A stretch of 64,000 nucleotides of DNA from DASSUW01 sp963844405 (GTDB lineage: Bacteria > Actinomycetota > Thermoleophilia > Solirubrobacterales > Solirubrobacteraceae). The notes beneath the pieces were generated by a model. That model ran no database searches. It saw nothing but the letters and a program-made list of their open reading frames with translations, and was not told the DNA's origin. The stretch spans positions 310,001 to 374,000 of the forward strand of contig CAWJNZ010000012.1 in NCBI GenBank assembly GCA_963844405.1, given 5' to 3'. The first letter of the stretch is position 1. Every line of letters starts with the position of its first letter. Both the position numbers and the translations under genes were made by a program. Of the stretch, positions 1 through 10,722 are shown in pieces.

Positions 1-437
1 CTCGCTCGCGCGGTCGGCCTCGTGCTCCCAGGCCTTGCAGATCTCCGCCAGCACGTCGTCGCCGGGCGGGGCGTTCTCGTCGACCGGCTCCGGGCGGTGG
101 CCGTAGTAGCCGACGGCCGACGAGGAGATCAGCGCACGCGGCCGCGGGTCCGCCGCCTCGATGCCTGCGACGAGGTTGCGGGTGCCGAGCTCGCGCGACT
201 CGCGGATGCGGCGGAGGCTGTCGTCGTTCCAGCGCTGCGCGATGTCCTCGCCCGCGAGGTGGACGACGGCGTCGCGGCCGGCCAGCGCCTCGGCGGGCGC
301 GGGGCCCTTCACGGGGTCCCAGCGCACGTCGCCGCGGCTGCGGCTCAGCACGGTCACCTCGTCGCCGCGCCCGCGCAGCGCCTCGACGAGCAGCGAGCCG
401 ATCCGGCCCGTCCCGCCGGTGACCGAGATCCGGATTG

Positions 438-441
<4 letters not shown>
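1..441 (-). CDS. TIGR01777-type NAD(P)-binding epimerase (SDR), 3' end outside window
   Basis: The first 147 residues of a short-chain dehydrogenase/reductase of the YfcH/SDR39U1 type are present; the rest lies beyond the window edge. The Rossmann motif GGTGRIG is at residues 9-15, a WDP triplet follows at 41-43, and SSAVGYYG at 107-114 carries the family's Tyr-containing motif; KAWEHEA near 136-142 is also typical. The ATG overlaps the stop of the malic enzyme (ATGA), so the two are probably co-transcribed. The substrate of this family is not established; a nucleotide-sugar or similar cofactor-linked epimerase is only an inference. Confidence 0.8.
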
Positions 442-1956
<1,515 letters not shown>

Positions 1957-1962
1957 CCGGTC

Positions 1963-1968
1963 AATCTA
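1963..1968 (-). promoter_or_regulatory. -10 box of leaderless malic enzyme promoter
   Basis: TAGATT on the minus strand lies 6 nt before the ATG, so transcription would begin at or next to the start codon. No good -35 hexamer is visible. The same arrangement recurs at several other genes in this window. Confidence 0.5.
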
Positions 1969-2009
1969 GTTGGTCGAGACGCTGTCGCGCCGGGTACTGC
2001 GGAAGACTG

Positions 2010-2291
2010 ATGCCACGAATGCAGGTCGAGACGGGAGGGCTGCGCGCGGCGGGCGGCGAGGCCCAGGGCGTCGCCGCCGAGCTGCGCGGCTTCGCCGGCG
2101 AGATCGCGGCCGCGCTGTCGGGCGTGGGCGGCGCCGCGCCCTCGCAGAGCGCCGCGGCCAGCGGCGAGTTCGCGCAGGCGTTGCAGGCGGGCGCGCTGGC
2201 GATCGCCGACGGCGTCGGCTCGCTCGGCGCCAACGTGGTGAGCGCCGCCGACGCCTACGAGCAGGTCGACCAGGCGGTCATGCCGCGATGA
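2010..2291 (+). CDS. small WXG100/ESX-like helical protein
   Basis: This protein of about 93 residues is Ala/Gly-rich and almost entirely helical in character, with two long amphipathic segments and the Tyr-Glu-Gln end ADAYEQVDQ typical of ESX-secreted small partners (YxxxD/E-like tail). No classic WXG tripeptide is seen in it. Its stop overlaps the start of the next gene (ATGA), whose product does have a W-x-G turn, so the two could form a secreted heterodimer. The ATG at 2019 is an alternative start. The ESX assignment is by size, composition and context. Confidence 0.6.
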   Translation: MPRMQVETGGLRAAGGEAQGVAAELRGFAGEIAAALSGVGGAAPSQSAAASGEFAQALQAGALAIADGVGSLGANVVSAADAYEQVDQAVMPR

Positions 2292-3664
2292 GCCGGCCGG
2301 GGAACCTCGAGGGCCTGCCGTGGCCGGAGGGCGAGCCCGGGCCGCTGCGCGACGCCGCTGCGCGACTGCGGGGGATCGGCGGCGGCTTCGAGGGCGCCGG
2401 CGGGCGGCTGTCGGGCGCGATCCCGCCCGCGTGGTCGGGGGTGGCGTCGCAGTCGTACTCCGGCACGCTGACCCGCGGGGAGGCGGCGGTCAGCCACGTG
2501 GCGGGGTCGCTCGACGCCGCGGCGGCCGCCTACGGCGAGCTCGCCGACGCGATCGAGAGCGCGCAGGACGACGTCCGGCGGGCGGCCGAGCGCCTGCACG
2601 ACGCCCGTGAGGCGGCGCGGCAGGCGCGCTCGCGCGCCACGGCCGCGCGGGCGGAGGCCGACCAGGCGCACACGAGCGCTTTGCTGAGCCCGGCGCTGCC
2701 GGGCGCCGGGTTCGATCCGCTGGCCGAGGCGGCCGTGGCGGCGGAGGGCCGTGCCCAGTCCGCGGAGTCGGTGGCCGCCGAGGCCGAGGCGGAGGCGGCG
2801 CGGGTCGAGCGCTGGGCGCACGGCGAGGCCGAGCGGGCGGTGACGGCGGTCGAGCGGGCGGACGCCGCCTGCGCGGGCGCGCTCGACGGCACGGGCCTCA
2901 CGTCGGCCTTCGGCGTGGGCGGACCGGCGCTGGCGAACGGCGCCAAGGCGGTCTGGGACTTCGTCTACGAGGTGCAGGTCAAGCCGCTGAACCCGTGGGA
3001 CTCTGGCTACAACGACGGCGAGGGCGCAACCGTGGTGGGCGCCTGGGGCGCCGGCGTCATGTTCGGCGCCTCGGAGTGGACGAGCCGGTACGCGTCCAGG
3101 CACTGGATGCGGATGGAGCCGGGCTACTGGATCCGCGAGCCGCGCTACGTCTCGCCGTACACGCGCTCGACCCCCTCGGGCGGGACGACGCGCGTGAGCG
3201 GCTACGTGCGCCGCGGCGTGTGGGCGGGGGCCCAGGAGGTGCCGGACAGCGCGGCGCGCGCGCAGTGGGCCTCGCGGGCTCGCACGTTCGGGCGCGCGGG
3301 CGCCGCCGCCTCGTTCCTCACCGCGGGCGTCGGCCAGTACTTCGACGACCTCGACGACCCGAACCTGAACACGGCCGAGCGGAGCGGGCGGATCGGCATG
3401 CAGACGCTGACCGTGGGCGGAGCGTCGGCGGCCGGCGGCTGGGCTGCCGCGGCGGGCGGGGCGGCGATCGGCACCGCGATCTGCCCGGGCGTGGGCACGG
3501 TGATCGGCGGCGTCGTCGGCGGCATCGCCGGCGGCGCTCTGGCCGGCGGCATCGTGGACAAGTTCAACGACGGGCTCGTCGACCTCGGGGGTGACCTCGC
3601 GGACGGAGCCGCCGACCTCGTCGGCTCGATCGATCTGCCCGACGTCGACCTCACCCCCTGGTAG
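2288..3664 (+). CDS. WXG-domain putative type VII secreted protein
   Basis: The 458-residue product starts with a WXG-like helical hairpin (AWSGVAS, residues about 48-54), followed by a long Ala/Glu/Arg-rich coiled coil (about 90-210). A central region rich in Trp and Tyr (about 240-320) resembles no domain I can name. The C-terminal third is Gly/Ala-rich and hydrophobic (about 375-435), as in polymorphic ESX effectors with glycine-zipper or membrane-inserting segments. It probably leaves the cell through a type VII system; no ESX core ATPase is in the window. The following gene begins 2 nt later, and its membrane protein could be a partner or immunity protein. The toxin-like role is inference. 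Confidence 0.6.
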   Translation: MSRPGNLEGLPWPEGEPGPLRDAAARLRGIGGGFEGAGGRLSGAIPPAWSGVASQSYSGTLTRGEAAVSHVAGSLDAAAAAYGELADAIESAQDDVRRAAERLHDAREAARQARSRATAARAEADQAHTSALLSPALPGAGFDPLAEAAVAAEGRAQSAESVAAEAEAEAARVERWAHGEAERAVTAVERADAACAGALDGTGLTSAFGVGGPALANGAKAVWDFVYEVQVKPLNPWDSGYNDGEGATVVGAWGAGVMFGASEWTSRYASRHWMRMEPGYWIREPRYVSPYTRSTPSGGTTRVSGYVRRGVWAGAQEVPDSAARAQWASRARTFGRAGAAASFLTAGVGQYFDDLDDPNLNTAERSGRIGMQTLTVGGASAAGGWAAAAGGAAIGTAICPGVGTVIGGVVGGIAGGALAGGIVDKFNDGLVDLGGDLADGAADLVGSIDLPDVDLTPW

Positions 3665-3666
3665 CC

Positions 3667-4437
3667 GTGGAGCACGTCCTCCTGATCGCGGCCGGCGTCG
3701 TCATGTTGGGGGTCAGTTGGCTGTGCTGGCGGGGCCGCTGGCGGGGGTGGGCGAAGATCGCGATGCTGCCGCTGGCGCCGATCACGGCGCTGCCGGCGGT
3801 CGGGATCCTCTTCATCGTGATGGGCCTGTTCGACGTCGTCGGCGAGCCGGTGCGGGTGATCCTGGGCGTCCTGACGTTCTTCGCGCTGCTCGTAGGTGTC
3901 GTCATCTGGGTGTGGGACCCGGCGTGGTTCGGCCCTCGGTGGTATCGCGAGCGCGACACGTCGTATGACCTCTCGGTGCCTTTGAACGCGGCGATGGCGG
4001 CTTCGGTGCGGACGGCGCCCGCGGTTTCGAGCGAGCAGGCGGCGGGCCGCGGCGAGCCGCTCGAGCGCTGGCGGGCGCACCTGATCAGCGACGAGCACGG
4101 CCACCCGAGCGCGATGCAGCGGATCGGCGTCGTGCGCGGGCACCTGCTGCTGTATCCGGACGTGCTGGTGTTCGCGGCCGACGTCCGCGAGGACCGCATG
4201 CGCGGCGCGCCGGTGACGGTGGTCATCCCCGCCGACTCGATCCGCGCCGTCAACCGCGTTCCGGCCGGGAGCCGGCCCGACGGCGTGCGCACCGGTCCCG
4301 ACCTGCCCTCGCGGGTCATGCCGCGGCTGCGCGTGGACACCGACGAGGGGCCCGTGTTCTTCGAGTCCGCCCGCGCCGGGCGGCGCGCCGAGGCTTTGAG
4401 CGAGCGCTACCTCGGGCGGACCGGCGCCGCCCGGTAG
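3667..4437 (+). CDS. membrane protein of unknown function, ESX-linked
   Basis: The 256-residue protein has two or three N-terminal membrane helices (about 4-20, 30-55 and 62-82) and then a soluble domain. The soluble part contains LERWRAHL, an LLLYPDVLVFAADV strand and GAPVTVVIPADSIRAV. The separate product of the gene at 4601 repeats this pattern (LERWEL, LTSALVFRA, GAPLVAVIPVSAMRAI), so the two soluble domains are paralogues. I do not recognise the family. Position directly behind the WXG effector suggests a role in its export or neutralisation, which is inference. Confidence 0.7.
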   Translation: MEHVLLIAAGVVMLGVSWLCWRGRWRGWAKIAMLPLAPITALPAVGILFIVMGLFDVVGEPVRVILGVLTFFALLVGVVIWVWDPAWFGPRWYRERDTSYDLSVPLNAAMAASVRTAPAVSSEQAAGRGEPLERWRAHLISDEHGHPSAMQRIGVVRGHLLLYPDVLVFAADVREDRMRGAPVTVVIPADSIRAVNRVPAGSRPDGVRTGPDLPSRVMPRLRVDTDEGPVFFESARAGRRAEALSERYLGRTGAAR

Positions 4438-4451
4438 TGGGCCCTCCCGCA

Positions 4452-4583
4452 ACGTTCCACCTGAAATCGGCGACCGCCGATCACCGCCATGCTGCGTCCT
4501 CGACCCTCGAAATCCCAGAGGGATTCCTTCGGGTCTGCGTCCTTGCCTTGCGGCGCCGGCGGCCGGTCTTTCAGGCGGAACGT
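4452..4583 (+). repeat. 132-bp inverted-repeat element
   Basis: The ends are near-perfect 15-bp inverted repeats (ACGTTCCACCTGAAA at 4452-4466 and TTTCAGGCGGAACGT at 4569-4583, 14 of 15 pairing). Inside is a second perfect hairpin, AATCCC-AGA-GGGATT at 4511-4525. It fills the gap between two paralogous genes. An open reading frame crosses it on the minus strand but has no gene-like context. It could be a non-autonomous mobile or REP-like element, or a terminator-like structure. Confidence 0.55.
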
Positions 4584-4600
4584 CACGCGAGGACCCACTA

Positions 4601-5017
4601 GTGCGCGCGGTCGACACGGGGGAGCGGCCGGCGACGCCGCCGGACGGGCCGGTGCTCGAGCGCTGGGAGCTCGCCGCGGTCGGGCCGACGTGGCGGCCGC
4701 CGCCGGGGGAGCACGCCGTCTTGCCGGTGGAGGGCGTGCTGGAGGTCTTGACCTCCGCCCTCGTGTTCCGGGCGCGTGAGGCGGTCGACCTGGTTACGGG
4801 GGCGCCGCTGGTCGCCGTCATCCCGGTTTCCGCGATGCGGGCGATCGGGCCGCTCTCGCCGGGCAGCCCGGGCTCGGGCGGCTGGATGCCCGGGTGGCAG
4901 CGGCGGCTGCGGAGCCCGGGGTTCGTCGTGGGGACCTCGGCGGGCGCCTGGGTCTTCGACGGGCCGCACGGGCCGAAGCGGGCCGCGGCGCTGAGCGCGC
5001 GGTTCGGGATCGCATGA
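4601..5017 (+). CDS. soluble paralogue of the preceding ESX-linked membrane protein
   Basis: The 138-residue protein lacks membrane helices. It matches the soluble domain of the product at 3667-4437 in order: LERWEL, a strand ending LVFRA, GAPLVAVIPVSAMRAIGPL, then a proline/glycine loop and FVVGTSAGAWVF, with a closing AAALSARFG (compare AEALSERYLG). A tandem duplication with loss of the membrane part is the simplest explanation. It starts with GTG and its last codons overlap the next gene. Function unknown. Confidence 0.65.
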   Translation: MRAVDTGERPATPPDGPVLERWELAAVGPTWRPPPGEHAVLPVEGVLEVLTSALVFRAREAVDLVTGAPLVAVIPVSAMRAIGPLSPGSPGSGGWMPGWQRRLRSPGFVVGTSAGAWVFDGPHGPKRAAALSARFGIA

Positions 5018-5470
5018 GCCTGGTGCTCGAGGTCCACCGGCACGGTGGCGGGGGATTCGAGCTGCCGCTGCCCGTGGGATGGGAGTGGTACGAGAACGTC
5101 GAGGGCTGCGCACTGGTGGCGCGGGAGCCGGAGCGGGACGACGAGCACCTGCGCGCGAGCGTCGTCGTGACTCTTGAGCAGCGCGGTCGCGGGCGAGTCG
5201 CTGGACGCGTGGGCCTCGCGGTCGCTCCGCGCTCTGGCCGAGGCCCTGCACCGGCACCGGCTGCTCGATCTTGCGCCGGTCGAGATCGGCGGCCTTGTTG
5301 CGCGGCGGGCTTTGAGCCACTACGTGAACCGGGTCTACGGCGGCGTCTGCGTGGAGCAGTGGCTGGTGCCGTCCGGCCACGTGGTCTCGTGCACGACGCC
5401 CGCGCTCGAGTACGACGACCTCTTCGATCTCATGCAGGCCGTCGCCGAGGGCCTGCGGGTGCTGCGATGA
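5014..5470 (+). CDS. DUF1795/LpqN-like protein (frameshifted)
   Basis: The product begins VLEVHRHGGGGFELPLPVGWEWYENVEGCALVAREP and ends with PSGHVVSCTTPALEYDDLF plus a C-terminal helix. The pattern of a Pro-Gly-Trp loop, RASVVVTL and a CTTP strand before a closing helix is that of DUF1795/LpqN-type domains, which accompany ESX loci in actinobacteria. The frame changes at about 5176: ACT-CTT-GAG-CAG becomes ACT-CTT-AGC-AGC if one G is removed, giving a continuous protein of about 151 residues. Neighbours overlap by 4 nt on both sides, so it is part of one operon. Confidence 0.6.
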
Positions 5471-6126
5471 CCGCCGCCGCGCCCGAGCTCTCCGCCGAGG
5501 AAGGCCGGCTGATCATCAGCGAGCCGACTCTGCGCGTGCTCGTCGCTCACGCCGCGGACCCGGTCGACGTCGTCCTGCAAGGCCCGGAGGCCGTCCGCGA
5601 GCTGGCGGCGCTCCAGGCGGCCGGCGTGATCGCGGGCGGCCGCGCGCACCCCGCCGTCGCCGGCGCACTGGCGGCCATCGTCCGCCCCGAGATCTGCACG
5701 CTCGAGCTGTCGTACTCGGGCAAGGCGATGCAGGGCTGGATCGCGTACGACGCCGCCGCGCTCCTGTTGCCGGCCCGCGACGGCGGCGACGGCCGCCGGA
5801 CCCTGCTCGCGCTGCACCCCACGGTCGTGCCGGGAGCCATCGCGACGCTCGTCGATCTCGGCCCGCGTCCGCTGCCCGAGGCGCGCGAGCCGGTCCCTCA
5901 TGGCGCCGTCCCGGCGGTCGTCCGCCGCTGGCGGCTCGAGGCGGTGTGGCAACTCGCGGGCGACGTGACCGGTGGCGACGGGCTCGAGGTGATCGACAGC
6001 GCGGACGGTCTGTGGCTGCTGACGGAGGGCGAGGGCGAGTCGATCGCCTGGCCCGTGACGCCGACGCTCGTCTGGCGCCACATCGTGCGCGTCGTCATGC
6101 GGCGCGCCGCCGACGTGCCTCAGTAG
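5467..6126 (+). CDS. EspG-like ESX-associated protein (tentative)
   Basis: The 219-residue protein has an EspG-like layout: an N-terminal helix (SAEEGRLIISEPTLRVLVA), a strand-rich middle (CTLELSYSGKAMQGWIAYD, LLALHPTVVPGAIATLVDLG) and a C-terminal domain ending in helix VWRHIVRVV. EspG proteins are cytosolic chaperones that bind WXG/PE-PPE substrates, which would suit the WXG genes upstream. Similarity is by pattern only and may be wrong. The gene closes the operon. Confidence 0.5.
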   Translation: MTAAAPELSAEEGRLIISEPTLRVLVAHAADPVDVVLQGPEAVRELAALQAAGVIAGGRAHPAVAGALAAIVRPEICTLELSYSGKAMQGWIAYDAAALLLPARDGGDGRRTLLALHPTVVPGAIATLVDLGPRPLPEAREPVPHGAVPAVVRRWRLEAVWQLAGDVTGGDGLEVIDSADGLWLLTEGEGESIAWPVTPTLVWRHIVRVVMRRAADVPQ

Positions 6127-6130
6127 GGCT

Positions 6131-7532
6131 TCAGTAACCGAGGCGGGCGAGGCGCTCGGCCTCGGCCTGGCGCTTGGCCTCGCGCTCGGCGCGCCGCTCT
6201 TCGTCGCGGTCCTTGCGCTGCCCCTCGCTGTCCACGTGGACGATGCGCACCGAGGAGCGGAACGAGCCGTCGCGGCCGTGGGCCTCGAGCTCTTCGCGGC
6301 GGGCGGGCCGGCCGCGATCGTCGCGATCCGGACGGTCGCCGCGGTAGCCGCCACCGCCACCGCCGCCGCCGCCGCCGCGGTAGCCGCCGCCGCCACCACC
6401 CGCGCCGCCGCCGCCGGTGCGGCGGCCACGGCCGCGGCCGCGGCGGTCGTCGTCGCGCGTGCGGGGGTTGACGATGGCCTTGACGTCACGGACCGGGGTG
6501 GCGGCGAGCCGCACCCACGCGGTGAAGACCGGGTCGCCCGGCTTGTGGCCCTGGGCCTGCTCGGCACAGACCGACGACCACTTCATCGTCTCGCCGTCCT
6601 CGCGCCGCTTCGGCTGGAGCGCCTCCCGGACCGCCTCGTGCCCGCCGACGCGCTCGATGGCGGCGACGAGCCGCGCCTGTGCGCGCGCGGACCGGCTCGG
6701 CGAGGTCGCGGGAGCGGCCGGCTGCTGTGGCTGCTGTTGCTGCGCCGCGGGCTGGGCCTCGGCGGCCTCGCCACCCTCGCCTTCGGCGGCGGGCGCCGGC
6801 TCGGCCTCGACCGGCTCCGGCTCATTGGCCTCGACCGCCGCCTGCTCCTGCTTCCGAAGCTCGCTCAGCTTCGCGAAGAACGTCCGCCGGTGCTTCTCCG
6901 CCGCGGTCAGCCGCCGGCGCCGGCGAGGCTTCTCGGGCGGACGGCCCTGGCGCTGCGGCGGCGCCTGAGCGGCCGCAGCCTCGGGTGCGGGCGCCTCAGC
7001 CGCGGGAGCGTCAGCGGCGGGCGCCTCGGGCGTCGCCTCGGTCGCGGGCGTCTCAGCGGCGGGCGCCTCAGCGGCGGGCTGCGCCGGCGTTTCAACGGCC
7101 GGCTCTGAGGGAGTCTCCGCGGCCGGCTCGGCGGGCGCCTCGGCGGTGGGCTCCTCGGCGGCTGGCTGCGCGGGCGTTTCGACGGCCGGCTCTGAGGGAG
7201 TCTCGGCGGCGGGCTGCGCCGGCGTTTCAACGGCCGGCTCCGAGGGAGTCTCCGCGGCCGGCTCCGCAGGCGCGTCAGCGGCGGGCGCCTCGGTGGCGGG
7301 TTCGGCGGGCGCCTCGGCGGTGGGCTCCGGCTGGGGCCTCGGCGGTGGGCTCCGCTGGGGCCTCGGCGGCGGGCGCCGGTGGCTCCTCGGCGGCCGGCTC
7401 CGAGGGCGTCTCGGGCGGCGTTTCCGTGGCCGGGGTCTCGACCGCTTCGGGGGCTGGTTCGCCGCTGCCCTCGCCGCCGGTCGCCTCGGGCGTATCGGGG
7501 GCGGGCGTGGGCTCGCGGTCCTCGGGCAGCAT
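6131..7532 (-). CDS. Pro/Ala/Glu-rich protein with glycine-rich RGG-like tail (frameshifted)
   Basis: The N-terminal half (about residues 5-200) is low-complexity, built from repeats such as EPAVETPAQPAAETPS. A conserved-looking basic and helical core follows (RRRRRLTAAEKHRRTFFAKL and AIERVGGHEAVREALQ). Near the end there is a long Gly run mixed with YRGG and DRDDRGRP, resembling RGG boxes of RNA-binding proteins, then a charged helix ending ERLARLGY. The frame slips by +1 at about 7340 within the repeats. I do not recognise a family; nucleic-acid binding is inferred only from the basic and RGG-like segments. Confidence 0.6.
6970..7345 (-). repeat. imperfect tandem repeats coding Pro/Ala/Glu units
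   Basis: Within the gene above, units coding for ETPSEPAVETPAQPAAE-like segments recur with synonymous differences. The region is a likely site of slippage, and the frameshift at about 7340 lies at its edge. Confidence 0.6.
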
Positions 7533-7675
7533 CGACCCGCCAGCATAGCGGCGGCAGGCCGTCAAGCGTCCTGGTCAGGGGTCGAATAGCGACCCCAGGG
7601 CGGGACGAAGGAGTGCGGAAGCAGCGGAAACGGGGTCGCCCGGGCGTGCCTGCCGCCTACTAGCCTTCGAGTTCG

Positions 7676-10285
7676 ATGGCCGAGACCAACGGAGACGCGC
7701 CGCGCGAGCTGTTCCTGATCGACGGGAACTCGCTCGCCTATCGGGCGTTCTTCGCGCTTCCCGAGTCCATCGCCACCTCCGACGGGCGCCCCACCAACGC
7801 GATCTTCGGCTTCGCCTCGATGCTCGTGAAGATCCTGACCGACTACGGCGACGTGCCCACCGTGGTGGTCTGGGACGCCGGCATGAGCGGGCGGAAGGAG
7901 CTCTCCGCCGACTACAAGGCGCAGCGAAGCAGCAGACCGGACCTGCTCAAGCTCCAGTGGCCGCACCTGAGGCCGCTGGTCGAGGCTTTCGGCTACCGCA
8001 ACATCGCCGTCGAGGGCTTCGAGGCCGACGACGTGATCGCCGCCCTCGTGGAGCAGGCGCGCAACCGCGGCATCCCCGTGATGGTCGTGACCGGCGATCG
8101 CGACGCCTACCAGCTGGTCGGCGACGGCGTGCGCATCATGACCACGAGCCGCGGCATCACCGACACCAAGGTCTACGACCGCGAAGGCGTCATCGAGCGC
8201 TACGGCATCCCGCCCGAGAAGATCCCCGACTTCATCGGCCTCAAGGGCGACACCAGCGACAACATCCCCGGCGTCCCCGGCATCGGCGACAAGACCGCGT
8301 CCGAGCTGCTGCAGAAGTTCGGCGACCTCGAGACCGTGCTCGCCAGCGTCGACGAGATCTCCGGCGCCAAGCGCAAGCAGAACCTGATCGAGCACGCCGA
8401 CGCCGCCCGCCTCTCCAAGCAGCTGGCGACCATGGTCAGGGACGTCCCGATCGACCTCGACCTCGAGGCCGAGCTGACCCGCACCCCCGACCGCGCCAAC
8501 CTCCGCACGATCTTCCGCGAATGGGAGCTGCGCGACCCGCTGAGACGGCTCGAGGAGGCGCTCTTCGAGGCCGAGGCCGAGGCCATCCCGCGCCCCGAGG
8601 TCGCCGAGGCCCGCACCGTCCCGGTCAAGGCGAACGCCACGCCCGCCGACGTCGCCAGGCTCCAGGGCGACGAGCTGTACCTCGCGGCCACCGCCCCGGA
8701 GGCCGAGGAGGGGGAGCTGATCCCGCGCGAGCAGCGCTGGCGCTTCGGCGCCTACGCCCGCGGCGCTTCACAGGCCCTCGCCGGCGAGATCGACGACCCG
8801 GCGGAGCTCGTGGCGGCCGCCGGCGACCGCGCCGTCGTCGCGCACGACGCCAAGGCGCTCGGCACCGTGCCCGGCAACCTCGTCTTCGACACCGAGCTCG
8901 CCGCCTACCTGCTCGACCCCGCCCGCCGCGGCTTCCCGCTCGACGAGCTCTCAGAGGAGCGCGGCCTGGCCGTCACCACCGACGACGAGAACGCCACGCG
9001 AGCCCTTCTCATCCACGACCTCGCCGCCCAGCAGCGCGCCCAGCTCCAGGAGCGCGGCCTGACCGACCTCCTCACCGACATCGAGCTGCCGCTCGTGCAC
9101 GTGCTCAGAGAGGCGGAGAAGCAAGGCATCAAGCTCGACACGAGGCTGCTGGAGGAGGCCGCCACCCGCATCCGCGCCGACGCGCAGCAGCTCGAGCGCG
9201 AGATCTGGGAGCTGGCCGGCGAGGAGTTCATGATCGGCTCGCCGCAGCAGCTCGCCGAGGTGCTCTTCGTCAAGCTCGGCCTCAGCCGCAAGCGGCGCGG
9301 CAAGACCGGCTTCAGCACCGACGCCCGCGTGCTCCAGGCGATCCGCGACGAGCACCCGATCATCCCCAAGATCGAGCGCTTCCGGGAGCTCACCAAGCTG
9401 GTGCAGACCTACCTCGACGCGCTGCCCGCCTGGATCGGCGACGACGGCCGCCTGCACACGACCTTCCTGCAGACCAACGCGGCCACCGGCCGGCTCGCGA
9501 GCATCAACCCCAACCTCCAGAACATCCCGATCCGAACGGAGACGGGCCGCGTGATCCGCCGCTGCTTCGTCGCCGAGCCGGGCAACGTGCTGACGTCGGT
9601 CGACTACGAGCAGGTCGAGCTGCGCGTGCTCGCCCACATCGCCGACGAGCAGGTGCTGCGCGACATCTTCCTGCGCGGCGAGGACGTCCACACGGAGACC
9701 GCCTCCAAGGTGTTCGAGCTGCCGCCCGACCAGCTCGACGTCGGCATGCGCTCGAAGGCCAAGATGGTCAACTACGGCATCGTCTACGGCTTGTCGGCCT
9801 ACGGGCTCGCCGACCGCCTGCAGATCCCGCAGGAGGAGGCGCAGGAGTTCATCGACCGCTACCTCGAGCGCTTCCCCGCCGTCCAGCAGTTCATGAAGGA
9901 CGCGGTCGAGCAGGCCGTGCAGCACGGCTACGTCTCGACCCTCTTCGGCCGCCGCCGCCAGATCCCCGAGATCCGCGCGCGCAACTGGCAGACGCGCAAG
10001 CTCGGCGAGCGGCTGGCCGTGAACTCCGTCATCCAGGGCACGGCGGCGGACATCATCAAGGTGGCGATGGTGCGCGCGCACGCGCGCTCGCCGCGGCGGG
10101 CCTGAAGACCCGCGCTGATCCTCCAGATCCACGACGAGCTGCTGGCCGAGGGCCCCGAGGAGGAGGCCGAGCGCGCCGCCGCGGTCATCTAGCGCGAGAT
10201 GGTCGCGCCGCCGACCTGGACCCGCCGCTGAAGGTCGACGCCGGCGTCGGGCCCGAACTGGCTCGAGGCGAAGTATGATGGATAA
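7676..10285 (+). CDS. polA: DNA polymerase I (3' end damaged in this sequence)
   Basis: This is the repair and Okazaki-processing polymerase. The N-terminal 5'-3' nuclease (about 1-290) has FLIDGNSLAYRAFFALP, FEADDVIA, GDRDAYQL, LKGDTSDNIPG and GIGDKTA. The 3'-5' exonuclease-like domain (about 300-480) lacks an obvious DxE active site, as in many actinobacteria. The polymerase domain shows motif A SVDYEQVELRVLAHIADE, motif B RSKAKMVNYGIVYG and, only after repair, motif C IHDELLAEGP. Past 10085 the frame is broken by several one-base changes and an in-frame TAG (about 10189), yet the pieces line up to LDPPLKVDAGVGPNWLEAK and a stop at 10285. Sequence error is more likely than loss of motif C. 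Confidence 0.9.
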
Positions 10286-10722
10286 GGGCGTCGCCGTCGC
10301 GCTCGCGGCGGTGATCGGCGGCCTGGTCGCGGCGCAGGCGCCGCTGAACTCGCAGCTCGGGCGGGTGGTCGGCGGTGTCAACGCGTCGGTCGTCGCGCTC
10401 GGTGTCTCGTTCCTCGCGCTGCTCGCGCTCGCCGCGCTCACGGACGGCCTCGGCGGGATCCGCCGGATCGGCGACGCGCCGCTCCACGTCGCGATCGGCG
10501 GCGGGCTCGACGGGCGCGGTCTACGTCGGCAGCATCGTCTTCACGGTGCGCTCGCTCGGCGCCGGCGGCCTGACCGCGGTGACCATCGCCGGCCAGCTCG
10601 GCCTCGCCATGGTCATCGACCACTTCGGCTGGCTCGGCGTCGAGCGGTCGCCGATCACGCTCGCCAAGGTGGCGGGCGTCGTGCTGCTCGCGCTCGGCAC
10701 GTGGCTCGTCGTCAGTGACTAG
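10275..10722 (+). CDS. DMT-family transporter YdcZ (DUF606) type (frameshifted)
   Basis: The small membrane protein has about five hydrophobic helices: GVAVALAAVIGGLVAAQAPL, ASVVALGVSFLALLALAAL, LHVAIGGGL, then GAVYVGSIVFTVRSLGAGGL and VAGVVLLALGTWLVVSD. The opening helix with QAPLNSQLGR and the ending match the DUF606/YdcZ family of drug/metabolite transporters, whose substrates are mostly unknown. One extra G at about 10508 (CTC-G-ACG) splits the frame. Its start overlaps the end of polA by 11 nt, and its end overlaps the convergent cupin gene. Confidence 0.75.

Noticed and set aside
4407..4598. 63-codon minus-strand frame over the 132-bp element
   Set aside because: It is contained in the inverted-repeat element and has no ribosome site or partner.
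6970..7345. CRISPR array
   Set aside because: The periodic sequence is an in-frame coding repeat with no unique spacers and no cas genes nearby.
7957..10278. 773-codon plus-strand frame overlapping polA
   Set aside because: Pro/Arg-rich, no motifs, and polA is unmistakable in the other frame.
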